From Acidobacteriota bacterium (GTDB taxonomy: Bacteria; Acidobacteriota; Blastocatellia; Pyrinomonadales; Pyrinomonadaceae): a DNA stretch of 64,000 nucleotides. Location: assembly GCA_020199835.1 (NCBI GenBank), contig JAIVJV010000004.1, positions 62,001 through 126,000 of the forward strand. The letters run 5' to 3'. Positions within the stretch are counted from its first letter, which is position 1. Each line of letters begins with the position of its first letter. Positions 16,306 to 25,377 of the stretch are shown here, piece after piece. The notes under the pieces were generated by a model. It was not told where the DNA came from. It did no database searches and worked only from the letters and a program-made list of their open reading frames with translations. The position numbers and the translations under genes were made by a program.

Positions 16306-18731
16306 TGGGAACACTGTGGCGCGAGTTCGTCTATTGGAATCGGACACTGCTCAGAAATCCGGGCACGAGCCTGTTAATTGTACTGACGTTAGCGCTCGGC
16401 ATCGGAGCTACCGCGGCTATTTTCAGTGTCGTAAACAGTGTTCTACTAAGACCGCTGCCGTTCAAAGAACCTGATCGAATAGTCGGATTGCGTGAGACTC
16501 TTCCCGATGAAGGAACGATCCCCGTAGCGTATCGAACGTTCGCGGAGTGGCGTGATCGAAACAGTGTTTTTGAGAACATCGCCGCGACGATCGAGGTCAA
16601 CTTCAACTTCGAAAGCGGCGATCCAGTTCGCGTTCCGGGCGCCCTGGTCTCAGCTTCGTACTTTTCCGTGATGGGTGTACAGCCGATTCTCGGACGCGCC
16701 TTCGCGCCTGAAGACAGTGTGGCCGGCGCGAGGAGAGTTGTCGTCCTGGGCCATGACCTTTGGCAAAAACAGTTCGGTGGTGACGCAAGCGTCGTCGGCA
16801 AGACTGTTCGTCTCGACGGTGCCAACTACACCGTCATCGGCGTGATGGGACCCGGTCTCGACGTAGCGGACATCGGTTGGGCCAGTCTCTGGGTTCCGCT
16901 GGTCACCGACGACCAAAAAGCGCGTGCCAATCAGGCCCGCTATCTCAGGGCCAATGCGCGACTAAAACCTGGTGTCTCGCTCGATCAGGCGAAGCGCGAT
17001 CTCGAGGGCATCATGGGCACGCTCAGGCAGGATTTCCCTGACACTCATGGCCGGCCTTACGGAGTCGAGATCAAACCGCTGCAAGAGTTTGTCGTTTCGA
17101 AAGACACGCGGCTCGCGCTCATGATTCTGCTTGGCGTCGTGGGTTGTGTGCTGCTCATTGCTTGCGCCAACGTTGCGAACCTCATGCTCGTCCGCGCGGC
17201 AGCTCGCGAAAGAGAACTCGTGGTGAGAAGCGCGTTGGGCGCGACACGCTGGCAGGTGATGCGACAACTGCTTGTCGAGAGCGTGTTGCTGTCACTGCTC
17301 GGCGCCGGCGCGGGACTTCTGCTGGCAAGACTCGGAATCAAAGTTTTACTTTTACTCCGGCCCGAAGCTGTGCCACGCCTCGAAACTGTCGGCATCAACA
17401 AAACTGTCCTCGCATTCACAGTCGGCATCACTGTTTTGGTCGCACTCGTGGTCGGTCTTGCACCGGCGATCATGGCTACGCGGCTCGATCCGAATGGTTT
17501 ATTGAAAGAAGGTGGGCGCGGCTCAAGCACTGGAAAACGACACAATCGTTTACGCGCGGCTTTAGTGGTTTCTGAAATTGCTTTGGCGCTGATCTTATTA
17601 ATTGGTTCCGGGTTGATGATCAGGACCTATTTTCGTTTGCGGGACATGGAACTCGGATTTAATCCGCAGAGTATCCTGACGATGGAGATTAACCTTCCCG
17701 GGAGACGTTACCGCGAGGCGGATAAAAAGATCGCTTTTTACCGTGACCTGGTGCAGCGGGTTAAAGCGGTGCCGGGTGTCGCGATGGTGAGTGTGGCCCA
17801 GTCACCGCCGTTGCGTGGTCCAACCTACACTGACCCGGTCTATTTTGAAGGACAACCGGAGCCACCGGCCGGACAAGAGCCGGTGATTCGTCAAGCGGCG
17901 GTTTCGCCTGACTTCTTTCAGGTGATCGGCAATCCACTCATTAAAGGCCGATCGTTCACGGATCAGGAAACGTGGGAGAGTGGTGGCGCCGCCATTGTTA
18001 ACGAGGCGTTCGTGCAACGCTTTTTCCCCGATACTGAGCCGCTCGGCAAAAGGATCAAGAATCGTCCGGACCAACCGTGGCACACGATCGTTGGGGTGGC
18101 GAAGAACGTGTTACAGGACGTTTCCAATTCCAAGACGTTTGAAGAAGTGTTTCTTCCTTACCGGGATCCTTCAAACTCTTATGTCAACTCGACGATGAGT
18201 CTCGTCATTCGCACAAACGTTGAGCCGGCGTCACTGGTGAACAACGTGCGCGATGAGGTTCGCAAGTTAGATCCCGAACTTCCGGTTTCGAAGGTCATGA
18301 CTCTGCAGGAGATCGTCGATCGGGTTAGCGCCGCTCCACGATTCAATATGTTTTTGTTCAGTTTGTTTGGTGCGGTGGCGTTGATTCTCGCGGCGGTGGG
18401 CATTTACGGCGTCATGTCGCAGATGGTTAGCCAGCAGACGCATCAGATCGGAATACGAATGGCGCTCGGCGCGAAGCCCAGCGACGTCATGCGATGGGTG
18501 CTCGGCAAAGGCATGCTTTTAACTTTCGTCGGCGTAGTGATCGGACTCGCCGGCGGTTTTCTGTTAACGCGCCTCGTAGTGAGTTTGCTTTACGGCGTGG
18601 TGCGCGGCACCGATCCGCTGACGTTTGCGGCGTTCTCGCTCGTGCTCGTCGGAACGGCATTTCTTGCTTGTTACATTCCCGCGAGAAGAGCGATCGGGAT
18701 CGAGCCGATGAATGCGCTGCGGAATGAGTGA
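16305..18731 (+). CDS. ADOP-type ABC transporter permease (MacB/FtsX-like)
   Basis: 808 residues from ATG 16305. The layout is that of acidobacterial duplicated permeases: first helix (about 20-45, LIVLTLALGIGATAAIFSVV), a periplasmic MacB-PCD domain (DRIVGLRE to about 250), three helices, a second periplasmic domain, and three final helices ending PARRAIGIEPMNALRNE. No ATPase is encoded beside it, as usual for orphan members. The start overlaps the radical SAM stop (TGATG) and GGAGGAAGG lies upstream. Substrate unknown. Confidence 0.92.
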   Translation: MGTLWREFVYWNRTLLRNPGTSLLIVLTLALGIGATAAIFSVVNSVLLRPLPFKEPDRIVGLRETLPDEGTIPVAYRTFAEWRDRNSVFENIAATIEVNFNFESGDPVRVPGALVSASYFSVMGVQPILGRAFAPEDSVAGARRVVVLGHDLWQKQFGGDASVVGKTVRLDGANYTVIGVMGPGLDVADIGWASLWVPLVTDDQKARANQARYLRANARLKPGVSLDQAKRDLEGIMGTLRQDFPDTHGRPYGVEIKPLQEFVVSKDTRLALMILLGVVGCVLLIACANVANLMLVRAAARERELVVRSALGATRWQVMRQLLVESVLLSLLGAGAGLLLARLGIKVLLLLRPEAVPRLETVGINKTVLAFTVGITVLVALVVGLAPAIMATRLDPNGLLKEGGRGSSTGKRHNRLRAALVVSEIALALILLIGSGLMIRTYFRLRDMELGFNPQSILTMEINLPGRRYREADKKIAFYRDLVQRVKAVPGVAMVSVAQSPPLRGPTYTDPVYFEGQPEPPAGQEPVIRQAAVSPDFFQVIGNPLIKGRSFTDQETWESGGAAIVNEAFVQRFFPDTEPLGKRIKNRPDQPWHTIVGVAKNVLQDVSNSKTFEEVFLPYRDPSNSYVNSTMSLVIRTNVEPASLVNNVRDEVRKLDPELPVSKVMTLQEIVDRVSAAPRFNMFLFSLFGAVALILAAVGIYGVMSQMVSQQTHQIGIRMALGAKPSDVMRWVLGKGMLLTFVGVVIGLAGGFLLTRLVVSLLYGVVRGTDPLTFAAFSLVLVGTAFLACYIPARRAIGIEPMNALRNE

Positions 18732-18768
18732 GTGAATCACCGGGGGACAATCGGGTCTGGGAGTCTTA

Positions 18769-20206
18769 ATGATCCTGGGAGTCGAAGGTTTTAGTAGACA
18801 CAAGTGGACCAGTGTCGAACGGGTGCGCTCATTTTACTCACGCGCACTGTCAGACGAGTTTGAGCTGCAAGCGATCGACTCCCCGGCGGATTTGGCGAAC
18901 CCCGCACTGGACGCTATCTTGGCTTTTGTGGGCCATCATGCGTGGAGAGTCGAGCCACACCCGGATTGCCCGATGCTTTTTGTGATGCATGGCGGAGCCA
19001 TTCTCAATCGTGACTTCCTCGGGGCTCACGTTAAGCGCTTACGAGCCTCAGATGTCCTGATCGTCACCTGCACGTCAGACATCACGATCCTGCGCAAGTT
19101 CTTTGGTGAGGCCGCGCCGCAAATCTGCCTCGTGCCGCTTCCGGTGGACACAGATCGGTTTTCGTCCGCGCGATACGAGAGAATGCAGAGCGGCTCTGTC
19201 CATCGAAGAGGCTGATTACGTCGTCGGGTTCGTTGGCCGTTTGCTGCCGCAGCGAAATCTGCATCAGTTTTTGCGACTGCTTGCGGGACTCAAACAACGA
19301 CTCTCGCCGCGACGGGTAAAGGCGCTCGTGATTGGCAGCTACTGGGTCGATTATCCCGTGCTCAACTACGCCACGGAAACTTATCAAGCCTATATCGGCA
19401 ACTTACTCCGCGAACTCAATCTCACGGAGGATATAACGTACTTTCGCGGCGATCTGTGCGATGAGGAACTCGAACTCTGTTATGGCGCGATGGACGTCCT
19501 GGTCCATCCCACAAATTCGATAGACGAGAACTTTGGCTTCGTTGCGGTTGAGGGGATGGCCTGTGCGAGACCCGTCGTTGCCGCGGCATACGGAGGCTTG
19601 AAAGATACTGTCGTTCATGGCGAAAACGGTTGCCTGATGAAGACATGGACCACGCGCAGCGGCATTCGCATGGATCTTGTTCGTGGGATCGACGACGTTG
19701 CACGACTGCTTCGTGAGCCGTCGTTGCGTGCTGAAATGGGTGAAGCGGGGGTAAAAAGAGTACGCGAGAACTATGTTCATGAGGTCAGTGCTGCAAAACT
19801 CATCCGCGCCGTGAAGCAGGCGATTGAGCAACATGCCGCAGGAGACTCGCGGCCGGTGTCAACCGTAAAAGTTGACTCTGAGATCAGATCGTACGGACTG
19901 CTTCCCGCAATCGATCAATCGTGGGAGTATTACGAAACCGGCGTCGCAGACTACGTGAGCGACCCCGTCCCGACGATCTCTCCCGACTCAAAACTCCGTA
20001 TCGCGGCGCCGCTTGTGGCAACGGGTTCCGGAGCTTATGTTTTAGACGACCCTGCGTGGCCGGCAACATTTCACCTTACTCCTCGTGAACTCGCGCTCGC
20101 GCACACGTGCAAAGACGTGGTTTCCGTCAGCGAACTCGATCCCGAACTCAGGGACCGAGAAATGATCGAACGCCTCATTGAAGATGGTTTGTTGTTATGT
20201 CATTGA
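18769..20206 (+). pseudogene. Family 1-type glycosyltransferase with C-terminal winged-helix extension, frameshifted
   Basis: Two frames together make one protein. The N-terminal frame (18769-about 19180) gives an acceptor-side Rossmann half; it then shifts by +1 at about 19170-19185 into a frame ending at 20206 with GFVGRLLPQRNLHQFLRLL and the donor-site motif FGFVAVEGMACARPVV...GGLKD, classic for GT-B retaining transferases. After about residue 390 comes an extension ending ELDPELRDREMIERLIEDG, a winged-helix like the one at the front of the radical SAM gene. GGGAG precedes ATG 18769. The stop overlaps the ABC gene by 10 bases. One frameshift only, so a sequencing error is quite possible. 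Confidence 0.75.
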
Positions 20207-22476
20207 TCGAGAAGTTGCCTCCACCTCTTCAGACGTTAACGACTGAAAGCGGCTCCAACAGCATTCTGATTGCGGTTAAGGCTGACTTGTCTTTGGACGG
20301 CAGCTACAACGAGGAATGGCTCGTAATAAATAAGGACCGCTTACGCATCTTTCAACTCGATCCCTTCTCCTCAAATGGACGCCCGCCCGCAAGCCGTCTC
20401 GACATCCCGATCGCGGAGCTTAAATCGCCGCGCGCGGAATCGTTGATCGGCGGTGGCGCTTTGTTAGCGACCGTCGACGGAGAGACTGTCGAACTCGTTC
20501 GCTATTCAAACTCCAGGCAGCGGGTGTTTCGCCGAGTCAGTAAATATCTCAACGATCTTGCCGAGTATCACGAAGCAATCGAGAACGGCGAAGAGGAAAA
20601 ACCAGAGCCGGTCCTGGAAGAAGATACGGACGAAGAGAAGTACTGCCGGCGCTGCGGTCTGCTTCTTCCCGAAGGCACGGCTGTTTGTCCCGCGTGCTTG
20701 AACAAACGCCGCGTGGCGGCGCGGCTGGCGCAATATCTCAAGCCTTTCCGAAAGCAAACAATCATTCTTTCCGCGCTGTTGTTGGCCAGTACGTTGCTCG
20801 GACTCGTGTCTCCCTACCTCATGCGGCCTTTGATGGACGTCGTCCTCGTTCCCAGCGGTGAACCGCGGCCTTTGCAGCAACGATTTTTCTGGCTGGCTGT
20901 GATCTTGTGCGGCATGCTCGCGACGCAGTTGTTGGCCCAGATGCTCACGGTTGTGCAGGGACGCGTATCGACTTCGTTGAGTCACAAGTTAGCGCACTCG
21001 TTGCGAGTCGAACTGTACCAACATCTACAACGGCTCTCGCTCAACTTCTTCGATCATCGAAAAACCGGTTCGTTGATGAATCGCTTGACGCAGGACACAC
21101 AGGAGCTGGAAAACGTTCTTACTAACGGCGCGCAATTTTTCATCGCCAATTTTCTGACTCTGCTGGGAATCATCGTTGTGCTGTTGCTGCTCAACTGGCA
21201 ACTGTTCCTGCTGGTAATGATCCCGATTCCGTTTGTGATTCTGCTGTCCCACGTCTTCCGCAAGAGAATGCAGCGTCTGTGGCCGCGCTGGTGGCACGTT
21301 CGCGGATTACTGAATTCCGCCATCCACGACAATCTTTCCGGCATACGCGTCGTCAAAGCGTTTGCCCAGGAGACGCGCGAGATCGAACGATTCCAACCGC
21401 TCAGCTCTGAACTCACGGAAGCCGGGATCCGTACCGGCCAAACGTGGCTGACGATGTTTTCGATACTGACTTTCACCACCGGTTTGGGCTCGATCATTGT
21501 TTGGTCCGTCGGCGGCATGCAGGTGCTCGTCGGTGAGCTCACGCTCGGTACACTGCTGACGTTCATCGCGTTTCTGTCGATGTTCTACGGGCCGCTGCAA
21601 TTCGCAAATCGTTTTTCAGAATGGCTCACGCGTACGTTAGCTGCGGCTGATCGCGTTTTCGAGATCCTCGATACCGCGCCCTCGGTAACTGAAGCCACTA
21701 ACCCTGTAGCGATCGCGCGTATTAATGGGCGCGTCGATTTCAAAAACGTGACGTTTGGTTACGATGCCCACAATCCCGTGATCAAAAATCTCACGCTCTC
21801 GGTGAAAGCCGGTGAGATGATCGGACTCGTCGGACACAGCGGCGCTGGGAAAAGCACCACGATCAATTTGTTGTGTCGGTTGTACGACGTTAATGAAGGA
21901 CAGATTTGCATCGATGGTATCGACGTACGAAAGATTCGGCAGCAGGATTTGCGTTCGCAGATCGGGCTGGTGATGCAGGATCCTTTTCTGTTCAACGGCA
22001 CCATCGCTGAAAACATCTCCTACTCTAAATCCGCGGCCACGCGTGAAGAGATAATCGAGGCGGCGATGGCGGCAAACGCGCATGACTTCATCGCCGCGAA
22101 ACCGGACGGTTACGACACTATTGTCGGCGAACGCGGCAACGCGCTTTCCGGCGGCGAACGTCAACGGCTTTCCATTGCTCGTGCGATCTTGCATAACCCG
22201 CGTATTCTCGTTTTGGACGAAGCCACTTCCTCAGTCGACACGGATGCAGAGAAACAGATTCAGGATGCGATTGCGCGTCTGATCAAAGGGCGCACGACCT
22301 TCGCTATCGCACATCGTTTGAGCACCCTGCGTTACGCGGATCGTCTGGTGGTCTTCAAAGGAGGTGCAGTCGAAGAGGTTGGTACGCACGATGAGCTGTT
22401 GGCGAAACAAGGTGAGTTTCACCGGCTCGTACAGATGCAGCAGGAGATGTCGAGAATTACAGCGATTGGCGGATAA
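20197..22476 (+). CDS. ABC exporter with N-terminal beta domain and zinc ribbon
   Basis: 759 residues. Residues 1-130 form a beta-rich domain (WLVINKDRLRIFQLD); Cys150, Cys153, Cys164 and Cys167 (CRRCG...CPAC) form a zinc ribbon; then six membrane helices (about 185-480) and an ATPase with Walker A GHSGAGKST, signature LSGGERQRLS and Walker B ILVLDEATSS. The same front domain plus ribbon is known in exporters paired with DUF1854 proteins, some annotated as cyanophycin-associated. A DUF1854 gene follows immediately. It overlaps the glycosyltransferase by 10 bases. The half-transporter should work as a homodimer. Confidence 0.9.
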   Translation: MSLIEKLPPPLQTLTTESGSNSILIAVKADLSLDGSYNEEWLVINKDRLRIFQLDPFSSNGRPPASRLDIPIAELKSPRAESLIGGGALLATVDGETVELVRYSNSRQRVFRRVSKYLNDLAEYHEAIENGEEEKPEPVLEEDTDEEKYCRRCGLLLPEGTAVCPACLNKRRVAARLAQYLKPFRKQTIILSALLLASTLLGLVSPYLMRPLMDVVLVPSGEPRPLQQRFFWLAVILCGMLATQLLAQMLTVVQGRVSTSLSHKLAHSLRVELYQHLQRLSLNFFDHRKTGSLMNRLTQDTQELENVLTNGAQFFIANFLTLLGIIVVLLLLNWQLFLLVMIPIPFVILLSHVFRKRMQRLWPRWWHVRGLLNSAIHDNLSGIRVVKAFAQETREIERFQPLSSELTEAGIRTGQTWLTMFSILTFTTGLGSIIVWSVGGMQVLVGELTLGTLLTFIAFLSMFYGPLQFANRFSEWLTRTLAAADRVFEILDTAPSVTEATNPVAIARINGRVDFKNVTFGYDAHNPVIKNLTLSVKAGEMIGLVGHSGAGKSTTINLLCRLYDVNEGQICIDGIDVRKIRQQDLRSQIGLVMQDPFLFNGTIAENISYSKSAATREEIIEAAMAANAHDFIAAKPDGYDTIVGERGNALSGGERQRLSIARAILHNPRILVLDEATSSVDTDAEKQIQDAIARLIKGRTTFAIAHRLSTLRYADRLVVFKGGAVEEVGTHDELLAKQGEFHRLVQMQQEMSRITAIGG

Positions 22477-22480
22477 GTCT

Positions 22481-22966
22481 ATGACAGTGCGTTATCTAGA
22501 ACCGAAGAAACTGCGGTTCACCAAACACGGCAGCAGTCTTCAGTTAACGGTGGACGATGAAATACCGTACGCGGACGTTGAAGTGATCCGTCTGTTTCCT
22601 TTGTCTGATCCGGATGGTTACCTTAGTGTGCGTGACAACGAGAATAAAGAGATCGGCGTACTCGTCAGGTTAGCCGAGCTGAACCAGCAGGATCGTGAGC
22701 TTATTCAGGAGCGATTGGAACGGCGTTACCTGATGCCGATCGTGCAGCGCGTCGTGAACGTTGAAGAGCGTTTCGGGACCGCGGAGTGGGAAGTCGAAAC
22801 GAGCCGCGGCAAACGCAAGTTCACGATGCGAAACTTGCGCGAGAACATCACCCAGTTAACGGCGTATCGCTGTCTGCTCAGCGACGTTGACGGCAACCGC
22901 TATGACGTCCGGGATCTGCGCGAGCTTGATGCAACCAGCAAGTCTTTGCTCTCGCGTTATCTTTGA
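22481..22966 (+). CDS. DUF1854 family protein, partner of the ABC exporter
   Basis: 161 residues, no membrane segment. The family signature is visible: ADVEVIRLFPLSDPDGYLSV near the start, then GVLVRLAELNQQDRELIQE and RRYLMPIVQRV, ending in the DLRELDATSKSLLSRYL helix. DUF1854 proteins are encoded next to exporters of exactly the upstream type; their role is not known. The start is 4 bases after the exporter stop; longer in-frame starts lie inside the exporter and are rejected. Confidence 0.85.
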   Translation: MTVRYLEPKKLRFTKHGSSLQLTVDDEIPYADVEVIRLFPLSDPDGYLSVRDNENKEIGVLVRLAELNQQDRELIQERLERRYLMPIVQRVVNVEERFGTAEWEVETSRGKRKFTMRNLRENITQLTAYRCLLSDVDGNRYDVRDLRELDATSKSLLSRYL

Positions 22967-23319
22967 CACAGACTCCCCAACCCGTCGCGAATAACCCGCG
23001 CGCGGCTCGGCGGCTGCCGGTTGGCTGGTAGAGTCGGTGGTCTGGGTGGAGTTCCAGCCGCCTCAATAGCAGGCTTGCAACTTCCACGAGGTACAGGCAT
23101 CATACCCCCGTTAACCCTTCTCTCGCGCATCGACGGTGATGCGCCCCGCGCACAAAACGATTAGCGCAGGCGTTCGGATGGTTCGAGAGCAGGCCTATTT
23201 CACACTTTCGAAGCCGCTCCCATGAGTGCATCCGAACCTGATTCTTCGATCGCTACCGTTCGCCGAAGCCAAATCCGATTCGCAGCTTCTTTTATTCCTC
23301 GATAGAGGAAAGGATCTCT
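22967..23319. other. Intergenic region before the RRM gene
   Basis: 353 bases without a supported gene. A perfect seven-pair hairpin (GCGCATC at 23125-23131 with 23138-23144) has no T-run, so it is not a plain terminator. The stretch 22980-23090 is rich in GGC/GCC with imperfect inverted words and resembles an intergenic repeat, but I cannot show another copy here. The last 100 bases are the likely leader of the RNA-binding gene. Confidence 0.4.
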
Positions 23320-23715
23320 ATGTCGAAAAAACTTTATGTGGGAAACCTCGCTTTCCAAACTACCAGTCAAGACCTCCAGGAACTTTTTGCTCAGGCCGGA
23401 ACGGTTGAATCCGCAAGCATAATCGAAGACCGCGACACCGGGCGTTCGAAGGGGTTTGCCTTCGTCGAAATGTCTACTGAAGAAGAAGCGGCAGCCGCGA
23501 TCGATCAATTTAATGGGAAGGAACTCGCCGGACGGATGTTGAAAGTCAATGAAGCGCGGCCGAAGGAAAGTCGCCCCGGCGGCGGTGGCGGACGTGGCTT
23601 CGGTGGCGGCGGCGGTAATCGCGGCGGCGGCGGTGGCTATGGCGGTAATCGTGGTGGCGGCGGTGGTGGTCGCGGCGGCGGCGGTTCCGGACGTCGTTCC
23701 GAGCCGCGCTGGTAA
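23320..23715 (+). CDS. RRM-type glycine-rich RNA-binding protein
   Basis: 131 residues. One RRM fold with RNP2 LYVGNL (5-10) and RNP1 KGFAFVEM (44-51), followed from residue 85 by a Gly/Arg (RGG-like) tail. Bacterial members of this family bind single-stranded RNA, often as cold-response chaperones, and the long leader upstream fits post-transcriptional control (inference). GAGGAAAGG precedes the ATG. Confidence 0.93.
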   Translation: MSKKLYVGNLAFQTTSQDLQELFAQAGTVESASIIEDRDTGRSKGFAFVEMSTEEEAAAAIDQFNGKELAGRMLKVNEARPKESRPGGGGGRGFGGGGGNRGGGGGYGGNRGGGGGGRGGGGSGRRSEPRW

Positions 23716-23892
23716 CAACGCAGTCGCTCAATCGGTAGTCTCGGCAATTCGGTAGTGTCGTAGTTTTGTAATTTCTGTTTGCAACCACTCTGTTCCCGGT
23801 TTCTATGTGTTTAGATAGACGCCCGCGAACCATGCACACGGAAGTGTTCAAAACGCGATTACTACCGAATGTTGTTTTTAAAGGGACGATGA

Positions 23893-24849
23893 ATGAAGTT
23901 AGAACTTCCGGTTGAGACGCACGCACCAGCAAGAAAGAAGCTGGCTGTTAATTGGGTGAATGGGCTCTTTCTCATTGGGGCGCATGTGACGTCTATCGTG
24001 GCGTTATTTTTCGTGAGCTGGCCCGCTGTGATTACCGGCATCGTGGTTTACTGGATAGCGGGAAGTCTGGGCATCGGCATGGGATTTCACCGTCTACTGA
24101 CCCATCGCGCTTACAAAGTTCCGAAACCGGTTGAATACTTTCTGGCGATCTGCGGCTCCCTCGCTCTCGAGGGCGGACCGATTCAATGGGTCGTCACGCA
24201 TCGACTTCATCATGCGCACGCCGATCGCCCCGGCGATCCACACACACCACGCGACGGCGGTTGGTGGGCGCACGTCGGTTGGATTTTGTGGGGCACGGCT
24301 CAGAATCATGATCAGGCCACCCTCGCTCACTACGCGCCCGACTTAGTAAAAGATCGCTTTTATCGCTGGCTTAATCGCTACTTCTACGTTCCGCTTCTCT
24401 TCGTCGGCGCGGCACTCCTCGTTTTCGGCGGCTGGGGCGTACTGCTGTGGGGCGTTTCCGTTCGTTTAACAATCGCGTTGCATGCGACGTGGCTCGTCAA
24501 TTCGGCCACTCATCTCTGGGGAAAAACCAGATTCGAAACCGGTGACGACTCGCGCAACAGTTGGTGGGTAGCACTGCTAACCTTCGGCGAAGGATGGCAC
24601 AACAACCATCACGCGCATCCCACGTCAGCGCGTCACGGTGTCCGTTGGTACGAGATCGACTTGAACTGGCTTGGTATTCGGGCCTTGCAGTTTCTCGGCC
24701 TCGCTCACAGTATCAAGCGGCTGCGTTTCAATCGAACTTCGTCTGCGTGGCAGCTTGTGCGCAGTCGCGTCAGGTACGAGGTTCCAGACCAAACACTGAG
24801 GAACGAAAGCCTGAACTCCGCCAAAATACTTTATCGGCAGGAACATTAA
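23893..24849 (+). CDS. Acyl-CoA (delta-9 type) fatty acid desaturase
   Basis: 318 residues with four hydrophobic helices. All three histidine boxes of membrane di-iron desaturases are present: HRLLTH (66-71), HRLHHAHAD, and HNNHHAHPTSARHG. It would insert a double bond in acyl chains to tune membrane fluidity, using oxygen and an electron donor not encoded here. AAAGGGA precedes the ATG. Its position after an RRM protein suggests a shared cold or stress link (inference). Confidence 0.92.
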   Translation: MKLELPVETHAPARKKLAVNWVNGLFLIGAHVTSIVALFFVSWPAVITGIVVYWIAGSLGIGMGFHRLLTHRAYKVPKPVEYFLAICGSLALEGGPIQWVVTHRLHHAHADRPGDPHTPRDGGWWAHVGWILWGTAQNHDQATLAHYAPDLVKDRFYRWLNRYFYVPLLFVGAALLVFGGWGVLLWGVSVRLTIALHATWLVNSATHLWGKTRFETGDDSRNSWWVALLTFGEGWHNNHHAHPTSARHGVRWYEIDLNWLGIRALQFLGLAHSIKRLRFNRTSSAWQLVRSRVRYEVPDQTLRNESLNSAKILYRQEH

Positions 24850-24918
24850 CTTTGGCTAATTACCGTCCTTTCCCGTAGAATACTCCCCCCTTGTAATCCC
24901 CCGATTTCCTGATTGACA

Positions 24919-24956
24919 TGACAGGGCAGACCCCTCCAAACGGTGGAGATCTGTCA
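24919..24956 (+). promoter_or_regulatory. Leader hairpin ahead of the chemosensory operon
   Basis: TGACAG (24919-24924) pairs with CTGTCA (24951-24956), and inside it CTCC (24934-24937) pairs with GGAG (24945-24948). It lies 25 bases before the first cheY. A TTGACA word at 24913 overlaps it and might be a -35 box. Either an operator-like site or a 5-prime leader structure. Confidence 0.3.
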
Positions 24957-24981
24957 GTCACAAGCGTGTCTGCTGAGATAA

Positions 24982-25377
24982 ATGCCTGACGAACTCAAGA
25001 CCAACAATATCTTAGTGGTTGACGATTCACCCACCATGCGACGCATGGTGATCACCTCGTTGGGCTCGCTACGTCGGGTTAAGTCGACCCAGGCCGGCAG
25101 TGGCCTCGAGGCGATCGAACGCCTCGCCATAGAACCTGTCGATCTGATGGTGCTGGATCTGAATATGCCCGACATGCACGGCATGGAAGTGATCGATTTC
25201 GTTAGAAGCCATCAAGCCTATCGAAACATCCCCATCGTGGTATTGACGACTAAAGGCGAGGAAGCCAGCCGCACCCAGGCTCTAGCCGCGGGCGCAACTC
25301 GTTACTTAACAAAACCTTTCGATCCGCGGCAGTTGGCTGACGTGGTGGGCTCATTGCTGGAACGAGCTGATGGATAA
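24982..25377 (+). CDS. cheY: Single-domain response regulator, CheY-like
   Basis: 131 residues, only a receiver domain: acidic pair in VVDDSPTMRR, phospho-acceptor Asp in VLDLNMPD, switch Thr in LTTKG and Lys in YLTKPFD. It should take phosphate from the CheA encoded next. First gene of the chemosensory operon; its stop overlaps cheA by 8 bases. Whether it drives a flagellar motor, pili or another output cannot be told: no motor gene is in the window. Confidence 0.92.
   Translation: MPDELKTNNILVVDDSPTMRRMVITSLGSLRRVKSTQAGSGLEAIERLAIEPVDLMVLDLNMPDMHGMEVIDFVRSHQAYRNIPIVVLTTKGEEASRTQALAAGATRYLTKPFDPRQLADVVGSLLERADG

Noticed and set aside
23546..23932. Frames opposite the RRM glycine tail and the desaturase start
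   Set aside because: They arise from GGC/GGT repeats read in other frames.
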